Part shown: positions 52,477 to 60,378 of the stretch, one piece after another
Position numbering within the stretch: the stretch's first letter is position 1
Layout of the letters: each line of letters opens with the position of its first letter
Source: Rubrobacter taiwanensis
GTDB lineage: Bacteria > Actinomycetota > Rubrobacteria > Rubrobacterales > Rubrobacteraceae
Assembly: GCF_004337705.1 (NCBI RefSeq)
Contig: NZ_SKBU01000012.1
Location: 1-64,000, forward strand
Reading direction: 5' to 3'
DNA length: 64,000 bases
Position numbers and translations under genes: made by a program
The notes under the pieces: model-generated
Database searches by the model: none
The model's input: the letters and a program-made list of their open reading frames with translations, nothing else
Told to the model about the DNA's origin: nothing

Positions 52477-53429
52477 TCCTGGAGTTCGAGCGCCCGATCA
52501 AGGAGCTTGAGGACCGCATCGGGGAGCTGCGGCGGCTCGCCGGCCCGAGCGAGGAGCTGCAGGGCGAGATCGCGCGCCTGGAGGAGGCACTGGAGGCCGC
52601 CAAGCGGCGGATCTACACCAACCTCACCCCGTACCAGCGGGTGCAGATCGCCCGCCATCCGGACCGGCCGCATTTCGAGGCGTACGTGGACGCGATAGCC
52701 GAAGACTTCTACGAGCTCTCGGGCGACCGGCTCTTCGGCGACGACCCGGCGGTGCGCGGCGGGTTCGCGAGAGTAGGGGAGCACCGGGTCGTGCTGCTCG
52801 GCCACGACAAGGGGAGCGACGTGAAGAGCCGCGTCAAGACCAACTTTGGCATGGCCCACCCGGAGGGGTACAGGAAGGCCCACCGGTTATATGAACTGGC
52901 CGGGAGGTTCGGGCTGCCGATCGTCACCCTGATAGACACGCCGGGGGCGTTCGCCGGGCGCGGGGCCGAGGAGCGGGGACAGGCGTGGGCTATCTCCGAG
53001 GATCTGATGGCGCTGGCCGGCGTGCCGGTGCCGGTGGTCTCGGTCGTCGTGGGGGAGGGGGGCTCCGGGGGCGCTCTGGCGATGTGCCTGGCGGATCACG
53101 TGGTGATGCTGGAGAACTCGTATCTCTCCGTGATCGCCCCCGAAGCTTGTGCCTCGATCATCTTCCGCGACTCCGGCCGCGCCGCCGAGGCGGCCGAGGC
53201 GATGAAGCTGACGGCCCGCGACCTGGAGGCGCACGGCATAGTTGATGAGGTGCTGCCCGAACCTTTGGGTGGTGCGCACCAGAACCCGGACGCGGCCACG
53301 GAGGCCGTCGCCGGGGCGGTACGCCGGGCGCTCTCCGGGCTGGCCGGCAAGGACCCGGCGGCGCTCGTCGAGTCCCGCTACGAGCGCTACCGGCGCATCG
53401 GGGCGCACGTTGCGGGGCAGCCCGGCTAA
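52470..53429 (+). CDS. accA: Acetyl-CoA carboxylase carboxyltransferase subunit alpha
   Basis: AccA of 319 aa from GTG 52470, overlapping accD by 7 nt. It begins VVLEFERPIKELEDRIGELR. Core marks are YVDAIAEDFYELSGDRLFGD, GRVKTN-like VKSRVKTNFGMAHPEGYRKA, LIDTPGAFAGRGAEERGQA and VVVGEGGSGGALAMCLADHV. It is partner to AccD in malonyl-CoA synthesis. The trpA-accD-accA linkage couples Trp and fatty-acid genes. The end overlaps the symporter gene by 4 nt, convergently. Confidence 0.95.
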   Translation: MVVLEFERPIKELEDRIGELRRLAGPSEELQGEIARLEEALEAAKRRIYTNLTPYQRVQIARHPDRPHFEAYVDAIAEDFYELSGDRLFGDDPAVRGGFARVGEHRVVLLGHDKGSDVKSRVKTNFGMAHPEGYRKAHRLYELAGRFGLPIVTLIDTPGAFAGRGAEERGQAWAISEDLMALAGVPVPVVSVVVGEGGSGGALAMCLADHVVMLENSYLSVIAPEACASIIFRDSGRAAEAAEAMKLTARDLEAHGIVDEVLPEPLGGAHQNPDAATEAVAGAVRRALSGLAGKDPAALVESRYERYRRIGAHVAGQPG

Positions 53430-54856
53430 TCCCTGATGGACCGCGCCGCCCCTGCGAGCGATTCGAGGTCGAAGGTGCTCCGCCGGGGCGTGAGCACGAG
53501 GGAGACGGCTACCGGGACGAGGGCCGCAGCCGCGAACGCTCCGAGCAGGCTGCCGCGGGTCATGTCCGGGTCGGGGAAGAGCAGCCCCCCGGCCGCGAGC
53601 CCCGCCAGCGTGCTCCAGATCGCGGCCCGGCCCGTGTAGCGCTCGCTGTAGAGCCCGTAGAAGACCGGGAAGGCCGCTGCGGCGCAGACCAGGTCTGCCA
53701 GGAGGAAGAGGTAGAGCACGCTGTAGCCCTGCGAGGCTATGAGCAGGAGCGGGAGCGCCAGCGCCACGGTGGACCAGCGCGAGATCCGCAGCAGGCTACT
53801 GGCCCGGACCCCGGGCATCGCCCGGCGCAGGTCCACGGCAACGATGCTGGCCAGTCCGTTGAGCAGCGAGTCGGCGCTGCTCATCACCAGCGCGAGGCCG
53901 AGGATTGCCAGAACCGCTACGAGGGCGGGCGGCAGGGCCTCCAGCAGGACGCTGAAAAGGGCGACCGAGGGCGTCCCGGCCCGGTCCAGACCGACCGCCG
54001 CCAGCCCGAAGAGCCCGAGCGCGAGCACTATCGGGATTACGGCCGCGGCCGCGACCAGGAACCCGGTGCGCAGGGAGCGGGCGCTGCGGGTGGCGTAGAC
54101 CCTCTGCCAGTAGCCCTGGTGGAAGAGGTTCGCCGCCAGGATGGCGATGACGAGGGTCAGAGCGCCTTCCAGGCCGGGCAGGTAGCTCCAGTCGAGCAGC
54201 TGCGGAGCACGCTCTTCGAGCCCCGCGAGAGCGGGCCCCGCGCCGCCCAGGGCGAGGTATCCCCCTGCCAGCAGGACCGCCAGCAGGGGCAGGATGAGGA
54301 CCGTCTGCACCGTGTCGGTGAAGATGGAGGCCTTGAGCCCGCCGTAGGCCGTGTACGCCAGGGTGGCGGTCATGACGATCAGGGCCGTGACCCAAAGTGG
54401 TACGCCGGCCACCAGGCTGGCGATGAGGGCCATGCCGGTGAGCTCGGCGGCCAGGAAGATGAACATGTAGAAGGAGATCACGAGCAGGGTGAAGAGGTAC
54501 ATGCCGCGCCCGTAGCGGTGCCGGACGTACTCGGTGAGGGTGTGCCCCTCGGGCATCAACCGCCGGAGCCGCCGGCCGAGCGGTATGAAGACCAGGAGCG
54601 GCGCGGCGGCCCCCAGGGCGTAGCCCGCGATCGCCGGCAGGCCGCCCCAGGTCGCCGCTTCAGCCGGGCTGAACAGAATCCAGGCCCCCATCCCCGAGGC
54701 CACGAGCGTCGCTGCGGTCGCGGCGGCGCCCAGGCTGCTCCGGGCGGTGATGTAGTCCTCCAGGCTGCCGATGAACCTGCTGGAGTAGGCGATCCCCGCC
54801 GCGGCAAACCCGGCCGCAACCAGGAAGAGGAGCGCGGCCGCCACCCCGCCGCTCAT
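53426..54856 (-). CDS. Sodium:solute symporter (SSS family), thiamine-precursor transport candidate
   Basis: A 476-aa transporter from ATG 54856 (MSGGVAAALLFLVAAGFAAA). The frame runs further upstream only as the shadow of tenA. It has about 13 hydrophobic helices. SSS marks include ARSSLGAAATAATLVASGMG, AYTAYGGLKASIFTDTVQTV and VMSSADSLLNGLASIVAVDL. It overlaps tenA by 4 nt behind a TPP riboswitch, so it probably imports hydroxymethylpyrimidine, another thiamine breakdown product, or thiamine. SSS proteins in similar contexts have been predicted as pyrimidine transporters (ThiV). The substrate is inferred from context only. Confidence 0.85.
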   Translation of the reverse strand: MSGGVAAALLFLVAAGFAAAGIAYSSRFIGSLEDYITARSSLGAAATAATLVASGMGAWILFSPAEAATWGGLPAIAGYALGAAAPLLVFIPLGRRLRRLMPEGHTLTEYVRHRYGRGMYLFTLLVISFYMFIFLAAELTGMALIASLVAGVPLWVTALIVMTATLAYTAYGGLKASIFTDTVQTVLILPLLAVLLAGGYLALGGAGPALAGLEERAPQLLDWSYLPGLEGALTLVIAILAANLFHQGYWQRVYATRSARSLRTGFLVAAAAVIPIVLALGLFGLAAVGLDRAGTPSVALFSVLLEALPPALVAVLAILGLALVMSSADSLLNGLASIVAVDLRRAMPGVRASSLLRISRWSTVALALPLLLIASQGYSVLYLFLLADLVCAAAAFPVFYGLYSERYTGRAAIWSTLAGLAAGGLLFPDPDMTRGSLLGAFAAAALVPVAVSLVLTPRRSTFDLESLAGAARSIRD

Positions 54857-55494
54857 CGCCGGCCTCCATCCATCCCCCGGGATGCAGACTCGAAGAAGTC
54901 TACCTCCAGCCGCATGGCCCGGCGGTAGGCGGACCTGATTGCCGGTGTATCCCTGCCGTAACGGTCCAGCAGCTCCTCCAGCCGGGAGGCGAGGGCCTCG
55001 AATCCTGGATCGGAGTACGTCCGGACCCACTCCGCGTAGGGGTTGTCTTCACCGGGGCCGCTTCCGGCCAGAGATTGTCCCAGGAAGGCGTAGAGGCGCA
55101 TGCAGGGCGTCATGGCGGCGCAGATCTCACCCACATCCCGCAGCCCGGCGGTCGCCAGCAGGAAGTCCGTGTAGGCCAGCGTTGCGCCGTCCGGGATGAC
55201 CTCCTCCAGTTCTATGCCCTGGCTCTGCGCGTAACCTTTATGCAGCTTGAGCTCCTCCAGCACGCCGGCCAGCAGCTCGAAGAACGCGTACAGCCCCTCG
55301 CGTTCCGGGCTGCGGGCCAGAGCCAGGGCGTAGGCGCGGGCGAAGGCTTCGAGGAAGAAGGTGTCCTGCGCCATGTACCGCCGGAAGTTCTCCTCCGGCA
55401 ACGTCCCATCCCCGAGGCCCCGCACGAAGCGGTGCTCCAGCGCGGCCTGCGCCAGATCCCGGTTCTCCTCCCACAACGTCTTAGCCAGCTTCAT
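54853..55494 (-). CDS. tenA: TenA family thiaminase II / aminopyrimidine aminohydrolase
   Basis: TenA-like protein of 213 aa from ATG 55494 (MKLAKTLWEENRDLAQAALE). The all-helical TenA fold is seen in RRYMAQDTFFLEAFARAYAL and LGQSLAGSGPGEDNPYAEWV. The catalytic-type Cys sits in ICAAMTPCMRLYAFL, so it is the TenA_C class that converts formylaminopyrimidines or aminomethyl-HMP to HMP for thiamine salvage. It overlaps the upstream tenA-like gene by 4 nt. Confidence 0.88.
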   Translation of the reverse strand: MKLAKTLWEENRDLAQAALEHRFVRGLGDGTLPEENFRRYMAQDTFFLEAFARAYALALARSPEREGLYAFFELLAGVLEELKLHKGYAQSQGIELEEVIPDGATLAYTDFLLATAGLRDVGEICAAMTPCMRLYAFLGQSLAGSGPGEDNPYAEWVRTYSDPGFEALASRLEELLDRYGRDTPAIRSAYRRAMRLEVDFFESASRGMDGGRR

Positions 55495-56111
55495 TCCTCT
55501 CCCCCTTCCAGGGCCATCTGCCAGAAGTCTCTCTCCAGCCGGGCGACCTCCAGGAAGGCGGCTTCGGCGCGCCGCCCCTCCTCGCCGCCGGATGCGAGCG
55601 CGCGGTCGGCTGCTTCTTCCAGTCCGCCCACGTAGTCCGCGAACTCGGGCGCCGTCCAGTGCTCCACGAACTCCCGGTACTTTGGGGCTCCCGGCGCGGC
55701 GCTCTGCCAGGCTTCCAGGTAGGCTCTCTCCAGCGCCCAGAGCGCCGTCAGGGCGGCGGAGTAGGGTTCGCGCTCCAGCCCCGCCAGGAAGTCGCGGTAG
55801 GCGGCGTTCGGCGGGTGGCGGGGAGCTTCGAGCGGCAGGCCGCGCCGGCCGGCCTGCTCCTCGAACCAGCCGAGCTCGCTCTCCAGCGCCACCAGGCCTT
55901 GCACCAGGATCGCCTGGTCGGGCCACGGCGCGCGGGCCAGGAGGCGGGCCTGGAAGGAGAGAGCGTCGTTTACGAAGAGGTAGTCCTGCACCAGCCAGGT
56001 CTCGAAGGCCCCGGCGGGCAGGGTGCCGCGGCGCACGGCGTCCAGGAACGGGTGGCGGGTCGCCTCCTCCCAGATCCCGGAGTACCGCTGCGGCAGTTCT
56101 CGGGCTTGCAT
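55491..56111 (-). CDS. TenA/THI-4 family protein, second paralogue (TenA_E type)
   Basis: A 206-aa TenA-fold protein, the first gene of the TPP-riboswitch operon. ATG 56111 follows GGGAGG. It reads WEEATRHPFLDAVRRGTLPA and FETWLVQDYLFVNDALSFQA, then VEHWTAPEFADYVGGLEEAA. The Cys of the TenA_C class is absent, as there are no cysteines in the sequence. A Glu-based TenA_E enzyme, such as those that hydrolyse formylaminopyrimidine, is likely. It is divergent from its neighbour in sequence, so not a recent duplication. Confidence 0.85.
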   Translation of the reverse strand: MQARELPQRYSGIWEEATRHPFLDAVRRGTLPAGAFETWLVQDYLFVNDALSFQARLLARAPWPDQAILVQGLVALESELGWFEEQAGRRGLPLEAPRHPPNAAYRDFLAGLEREPYSAALTALWALERAYLEAWQSAAPGAPKYREFVEHWTAPEFADYVGGLEEAADRALASGGEEGRRAEAAFLEVARLERDFWQMALEGGEE

Positions 56112-56153
56112 CGTCCTCCCTTCTCCACGGCCCGGGTGCCGGAGGGGAGGACG
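56112..56153 (-). promoter_or_regulatory. Ribosome-site-sequestering inverted repeat before tenA
   Basis: On the minus strand CGTCCTCCC (56153-56145) pairs exactly with GGGAGGACG (56120-56112). The second arm contains the Shine-Dalgarno directly before the ATG at 56111. Folding would hide the ribosome-binding site. Together with the terminator just upstream it forms the riboswitch expression platform. Confidence 0.55.
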
Positions 56154-56158
56154 GCAAA

Positions 56159-56185
56159 GCGCTCCGGCAATCTTCGCCGGAGCGC
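56159..56185 (-). terminator. Intrinsic terminator of the TPP riboswitch
   Basis: GCGCTCCGGC and GCCGGAGCGC form a perfect 10-bp stem with a 7-nt loop (56159-56185). On the minus strand it is followed by TTTGCC. It lies between the TPP aptamer and the first tenA gene, where a ligand-controlled terminator belongs. Confidence 0.7.
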
Positions 56186-56207
56186 CGGTGCGTTTTGATA
56201 TGGTTCC

Positions 56208-56299
56208 ATCTCTCCCTCCGCCGGCATTACCCGGATCAGGTTCCTCGGGTCGGCGCGGCTCCAGCGCCCTCTCAGCTCCCTGCCGGAAGCTCCCCAGAC
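56208..56299 (-). ncRNA. TPP (thiamine pyrophosphate) riboswitch
   Basis: On the minus strand the leader has the THI-box hallmarks: GGGAGCTGAGAGGGC near the 5' side and GACCCGAGGAACCTGATCCG then GGTAATGCCGGCGGAGGGAG toward the 3' side. CTGAGA and ACCTGA-TC-GGGTAATGCC are diagnostic. High TPP should reduce expression of the two TenA genes and the symporter. It starts about 10 nt after a -10 box TAGAAT (56314 down to 56309). Confidence 0.95.
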
Positions 56300-56308
56300 T
56301 GCTTCTTC

Positions 56309-56314
56309 ATTCTA
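56309..56314 (-). promoter_or_regulatory. -10 box of the TPP-riboswitch operon
   Basis: TAGAAT on the minus strand (56314 to 56309), preceded by TG (TGTAGAAT), lies right before the aptamer and 30 nt after the stop of the alanine symporter gene. No convincing -35. Confidence 0.45.
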
Positions 56315-56343
56315 CAGCGGGCGGCGGAGAGATTGTAGGGAGC

Positions 56344-57747
56344 TTAGCGTACCCGGTCGGGCTTGCCCCAGGCCTCGGTGTTTCGCAGGCCGGGTATGCT
56401 GTCCGTATGGAAGGTCGGGTCTCTGCCCGTCCGGCGCTGCCGGGTGTAGTCGTTGAGCGCGGCGAAGGCGATTCTGCCGAGCAAACCGATGGCGATCAGG
56501 TTCACGAGCGCCATCGAGCCCATGAACAGGTCGGCCATCGCCCAGACGAGCTCCAGAGCCGCCACCGAGCCGAAGACGACCAGCCCCAGCACGGCCAGCC
56601 GGTAGTAGAAGACGTAGCGGTCGTCGCCGGTGATGAACTGGATGTTCGTCTCGCCGTAGTAGTAGTTGGCGATGATGGAGGAGAAGGCGAAGGTGAAGAC
56701 CGCGAAGGCGAGGAACGCCGAGGCCCAGCCGCCGATGTGAGCGCTGAGCGCCTGCTGCGTGAGCTCGATGCCCGAGGCGTCGCCGGCCTCGTAGATGCCG
56801 CTGAACAGGATGATGAAAGCCGTGGCGGAGCAGATGAGCAGGGTATCGACGAACACGCCGAGAGACTGGACCAGACCCTGCTTGACCGGGTGGGAGACGT
56901 TGGCGGTCGCCGCGGCGTTCGGGGCACTGCCCATGCCGGCCTCGTTGGAGAACAGCCCGCGCTGCACGCCCGCCAGGAGCGCCGCGCCCAGCCCGCCGCC
57001 GGCGACCTCGGTGAGCCCAAACGCATTACCCACGATAAGAGCCAGAACTCGCGGTATCTCCGTGAAGTTCGCGAGGATCACGTAGAGCGCCATGAGCACG
57101 TAGGGGACCGCCAGGACCACGACGAGCACTTCTGCGGCGCGGGCGATGCGCTTGATGCCCCCGAAGATGATGGCACCCGAGATCGCCGCCAGCACCAGCC
57201 CGAGCAGCAGGCGGTTGGTGCCGTAGGCTTCTGAGAAGGCGAGGGAGATCGTGTTCGCCTGCACGGAGTTGAAGACCAGACCGAAGGTGACGGTTATGAG
57301 GGCGGCGAACAGAAGCCCCATCCACCGCTGGCCCAGCGCCCGCTCCATGTAGTAGGCCGGACCGCCGCGGAAGGTGTCTCCGTCGCGCACCTTGTACACC
57401 TGCGCCAGGGTGCTCTCGACGAAGGCGGAGGCCGCGCCGACGAGCGCGATCACCCACATCCAGAACACCGCGCCCGGCCCTCCGACCGCTATGGCGAGCG
57501 CTACCCCGGCCAGGTTGCCGGTGCCCACGCGCGCCGCCGTGCCGACGGCGAACGCCCCGAAGGACGAGACGCCTCCCCGGGAGCGGGTCCCACTGGCCAG
57601 GAGCCGGACCATCTCGCCGATCATGCGAAACTGCACGAAGTTCGACCGGACCGTAAAGTACACTCCAAGCCCGATTAGCAAGAAGATCAGGACGTAGGTC
57701 CAGAGCAGCGTGTTGCCCGCCGAAATTATGCTCTCAAGTATTCCCAA
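56344..57747 (-). CDS. Alanine or glycine:cation symporter (AGCS family)
   Basis: A 467-aa transporter. The TTG at 57747 (LGILESIISAGNTLLWTYVL) is chosen because GGAAAGGGG lies about 6 nt before it. A TTG at 57780 would add 11 residues. AGCS marks are VGTGNLAGVALAIAVGGPGA, FWMWVIALVGAASAFVESTL and the Na-binding GLFSNEAGMGSAPNAAATAN. It imports alanine, glycine or D-alanine with sodium. It is unlikely to be under the TPP riboswitch because it lies upstream of it. Confidence 0.92.
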   Translation of the reverse strand: MGILESIISAGNTLLWTYVLIFLLIGLGVYFTVRSNFVQFRMIGEMVRLLASGTRSRGGVSSFGAFAVGTAARVGTGNLAGVALAIAVGGPGAVFWMWVIALVGAASAFVESTLAQVYKVRDGDTFRGGPAYYMERALGQRWMGLLFAALITVTFGLVFNSVQANTISLAFSEAYGTNRLLLGLVLAAISGAIIFGGIKRIARAAEVLVVVLAVPYVLMALYVILANFTEIPRVLALIVGNAFGLTEVAGGGLGAALLAGVQRGLFSNEAGMGSAPNAAATANVSHPVKQGLVQSLGVFVDTLLICSATAFIILFSGIYEAGDASGIELTQQALSAHIGGWASAFLAFAVFTFAFSSIIANYYYGETNIQFITGDDRYVFYYRLAVLGLVVFGSVAALELVWAMADLFMGSMALVNLIAIGLLGRIAFAALNDYTRQRRTGRDPTFHTDSIPGLRNTEAWGKPDRVR

Positions 57748-58119
57748 GCTCGTCCCCTTTCCACAGGCTCGCCCGGCCAACGGGGCCCTGAGAACCCGGA
57801 TTGCCCGTCAGGCATCGAACGCCGGGATTATAGCGGAGGGCGGGTTTGCGTTAAAATCTTGGAGCTGTGGGAACGATCGTCTCGCCGAACGGTTCTGCGC
57901 GACCGCCGGAGCAGGTCGGGACCGGTCCCGTAAGGCCGGTCTGCCAGACCGTTTTCATCGGGCTCTTCAGGTTTCACATCTCGAGGAGGGTTCGTGGCGA
58001 TTCCCTGCTGCATGTCGATGGCCGCTCTCCCCCGCAGGGGATGACCCTCTAAAGAGGTCGGGCGGGGCACTCTCCGCCGGGTTATCCGAGTTCGTTCGAA
58101 CGAGGAGGGAGAGGTCGAC
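57748..58119. other. 370-nt intergenic leader region
   Basis: This gap separates the divergent AGCS and glycosyltransferase genes. It holds a possible -10 (TAAAAT, 57852-57857), a 14-bp palindrome CGGGACCGGTCCCG (57917-57930) and a terminator-like hairpin (57937-57955). Later come several short hairpins, and CGTTCGAACG just before the SD GGAGGGAGAGG of the glycosyltransferase. No protein-coding frame here looks real. It may be a regulated leader or encode a small RNA. Confidence 0.5.
57937..57955 (+). terminator. Terminator-like hairpin in the leader
   Basis: CGGTCT-GCC-AGACCG followed by TTTT (57937-57955), plus strand. With a start at about 57864 this would end a transcript of about 90 nt upstream of the glycosyltransferase gene. 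The stem is only 6 bp with a 3-nt loop, so termination would be partial. Confidence 0.4.
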
Positions 58120-58953
58120 ATGCGCTTTTCTCTGGTTATGCCAACTCTCGGAAGGGTTGAAGAGCCCGCGCGCTTTCTGGCCTCGCTGCGAGAGCAGCGC
58201 TTCCGGGATTTCGAGCTGATCGTGGTGGACCAGAACCCGGACGAGCGGCTCCGGCCGCTTCTTGCGGCCTGCCGGGACGAATTCCCGGTGCTGCATTTGC
58301 GGCTGCGGGAGAGCGGGGCCTCGAGGGCCCGGAACGCCGGGCTCGAACGGTGCCGGGGCGAGATAGTCGCCTTCCCGGACGACGACTGCCGCTACCCGGC
58401 CGGGCTCTTGGAGCACGTCTCGGGCTTCTTCGCCGGAAATCCCGGCATAGACGTCCTGTGCGGCCGGTTGGTGGACGATGAGGGGCGCTCCAGCATCCTG
58501 GACTTCGATCTGGAGGCCGGGCTGGTGGACGCCTCCAACGTATGGGTCCGGAGCATAGAGTCCACCATCTTCGTGCGCCGCGGAGCTACCCGGCGGGTGT
58601 GGTTCGACGAGAACCTGGGCAAGGGTGCGGGTACGCCCTGGGGCTCCGGCGAGGGCACGGACTACCTCTTGAAGCTGCTGGAGCTGGGGAGCCTGATCTA
58701 CTACGACCCGGACGTGAACGTGATACACCCCTCGCCCGTGCCGCCTTATGACCGCCGCGCCTGCCGGAGGGCCTACTCCTATGGATGTGGCATGGGCCGG
58801 GTGCTCCGCAAGTACAAGTATCCTGTGCGGAGCCGGATCTCGTACCTGTCCGGGCCGGCGGCCGAGGCCGTCCGCTCGCTCGCCGGGCTGCGGCCGGACC
58901 GGGCCGGCTACTACTGGAACGTCTTCCGGGGCCGGCTGCGGGGGATGCTGTAG
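58120..58953 (+). CDS. Family 2 glycosyltransferase
   Basis: A 277-aa GT-A-fold glycosyltransferase. The nucleotide-binding start is FSLVMPTLGRVEEPARFLAS, with ELIVVDQNPDERL and SRARNAGLERCRGEIVAFPD followed by DDC (the metal-binding acidic cluster). There is no clear membrane helix, so it is probably cytoplasmic or peripheral. Other glycan genes are not near, so it may add sugar to a lipid or polysaccharide of unknown type. SD GGAGGGAGAGG precedes the ATG. Confidence 0.85.
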   Translation: MRFSLVMPTLGRVEEPARFLASLREQRFRDFELIVVDQNPDERLRPLLAACRDEFPVLHLRLRESGASRARNAGLERCRGEIVAFPDDDCRYPAGLLEHVSGFFAGNPGIDVLCGRLVDDEGRSSILDFDLEAGLVDASNVWVRSIESTIFVRRGATRRVWFDENLGKGAGTPWGSGEGTDYLLKLLELGSLIYYDPDVNVIHPSPVPPYDRRACRRAYSYGCGMGRVLRKYKYPVRSRISYLSGPAAEAVRSLAGLRPDRAGYYWNVFRGRLRGML

Positions 58954-59115
58954 CTACCGCCGCCAGGTCAGGTAGACGGCCGAGATGCCGGCCGCCAGAG
59001 CCGCTGCGGCGAGGATCAGTGCCGGCCCCGGACCCCGGAAGACCAGCGCCGCATACGCCCCTCCGGAGAGGAGCAGCAATAGCAGGTAGGGGATCATCCA
59101 GAGCGGCGACCGCAT
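58954..59115 (-). CDS. 53-aa two-helix membrane protein downstream of pfkA
   Basis: A small gene from ATG 59115 to a stop at 58954-58956, starting 9 nt after the pfkA stop. The protein reads MRSPLWMIPYLLLLLLSGGA, then AALVFRGPGPALILAAAALA and AGISAVYLTWRR. Two hydrophobic stretches (about 5-25 and 31-49) suggest an inner-membrane hairpin with a basic C-terminus. It lacks a strong SD and is likely translated after pfkA. Function unknown. Its end touches the glycosyltransferase stop convergently. Confidence 0.55.
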   Translation of the reverse strand: MRSPLWMIPYLLLLLLSGGAYAALVFRGPGPALILAAAALAAGISAVYLTWRR

Positions 59116-59124
59116 CCCCGGCCG

Positions 59125-60174
59125 CTAGCCGAAGAAGGTCGCCAGGTCGTCGTAGAGCTCGCGCGGAACGGTCTTGGTCTCCTCGGTCGCCTCGGCCAGC
59201 GAGACCAGCACGATATCATTGCCCCTGAGCGCGACCATCTTGCCCCACTCGCCGTCCCGGACGGCCTCGGCGGCGCGCAGACCGTAGCGGGTGGAGAGGA
59301 TGCGGTCGTAGGCGGTAGGGGTGCCACCGCGCTGGAGGTGCCCCAGCACGACGTGCCGGGTGTCTATGCCGGTGCGCTCCTTCAGCTCGCCCGCGAGCGT
59401 CTCGCCGATGCCGCCCAGGCGCACGTGTCCGAACTCGTCTCGCTCGGCGGTCTGGGTGATGTACTCCTCGCCGATGGTCACGCCCTCGCTCACGGCCACG
59501 ATTCCCCAGGGCTCGCCCCGCTCGGCGCGCTTCTTGAAAAGATCGGCTACGGCGTCCAGGTCGGGCTCCACCTCGGGGATGAGGGTGACGTTCGCCGCTC
59601 CGGCCATCCCGGCGCCCCAGGTGATCCAGCCCGCGTGCCGGCCCATGATCTCCACGACTATGATCCGCTCGTGGCTTTTGGCCGTGGTGCGGATGCGGTC
59701 TATGGCCTCCGTTGCGATGGAGACGGCGGTGTCGTAGCCGAAGGTGGTGTCGGTCGCAGAGAGGTCGTTGTCTATGGTCTTGGGACACCCGACGACCCGG
59801 ATGCCGAACTCGTCGTGCAGCCTGCGGGCCACGCCTAAGGTATCGTCTCCGCCGATGGCGACCAGCGCGTCTATCCCGTTCTGCTCCATGTTCCTGACGA
59901 CCTTCTCGGCGTCGCCCTCTCTCTTGTAGGGGTTGGTGCGGGAGGAGCCCAGGATGGTGCCGCCCTCCTGCAGGATGTAGCGGACGTCGTCCACCTTGAG
60001 CGGGAAGATGTCGCCCTCCTTCGGGTCCAGAAGCCCCTTCCAGCCGAGGCGGATGCCCGCGACATCGTAGCCGTACTCGCCCGCGCACTTCATGGTCACG
60101 GCCCGGATCACGCCGTTCAACCCCGGCGCGTCGCCGCCCCCGGTCAGCATTCCGACCCTGCGTACCTCAGCCAT
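59125..60174 (-). CDS. pfkA: 6-phosphofructokinase, probably pyrophosphate-dependent
   Basis: A 349-aa PFK. The fold marks are LTGGGDAPGLNGVIRAV, GCPKTIDNDLSATDTTFG and MGRHAGWITWGAG. The donor site reads GGDDT at 108-112 and PKTIDND with Lys132. In ATP enzymes the first site is Gly (GGDGS), and the second is Gly (E. coli PGTIDND). Asp plus Lys is the pyrophosphate-dependent combination. It should phosphorylate fructose-6-P with PPi, reversibly. ATG is preceded by AGGAGGG. Confidence 0.9.
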   Translation of the reverse strand: MAEVRRVGMLTGGGDAPGLNGVIRAVTMKCAGEYGYDVAGIRLGWKGLLDPKEGDIFPLKVDDVRYILQEGGTILGSSRTNPYKREGDAEKVVRNMEQNGIDALVAIGGDDTLGVARRLHDEFGIRVVGCPKTIDNDLSATDTTFGYDTAVSIATEAIDRIRTTAKSHERIIVVEIMGRHAGWITWGAGMAGAANVTLIPEVEPDLDAVADLFKKRAERGEPWGIVAVSEGVTIGEEYITQTAERDEFGHVRLGGIGETLAGELKERTGIDTRHVVLGHLQRGGTPTAYDRILSTRYGLRAAEAVRDGEWGKMVALRGNDIVLVSLAEATEETKTVPRELYDDLATFFG

Positions 60175-60213
60175 CTCGCCTTTCCCTCCTGTGTCTCTCC
60201 CGTACTCCGGCTC

Positions 60214-60222
60214 AGTCTAGCA
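60214..60222 (-). promoter_or_regulatory. Extended -10 promoter for pfkA
   Basis: TGCTAGACT on the minus strand (60222 down to 60214), an extended -10 element of the same form as before infA (TGCTAGAAT). The predicted leader is about 33 nt and includes AGGAGGGAAAGG before the ATG at 60174. Confidence 0.5.
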
Positions 60223-60378
60223 AACCGGAATCCTGCGGCCATTATGCTACCCCTGCGCCGGGAGTCTCTACCTGAGGTTCGCCGGGCCCTCCGTCTGGGA
60301 GGCGAAATATCCTGTCGAGAAGGATGCTGTCCTCCGGTAGACTGGCCGTAAGCAATCGAGAACCGTTGGGGAACAGAT

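Noticed and set aside
53426-55030. N-terminal extension of the SSS transporter to residue 534
   Set aside because: The extra 58 residues are Arg/Gly-rich and lie within tenA in another frame. The ATG at 54856 starts directly with the first helix and overlaps tenA by 4 nt.
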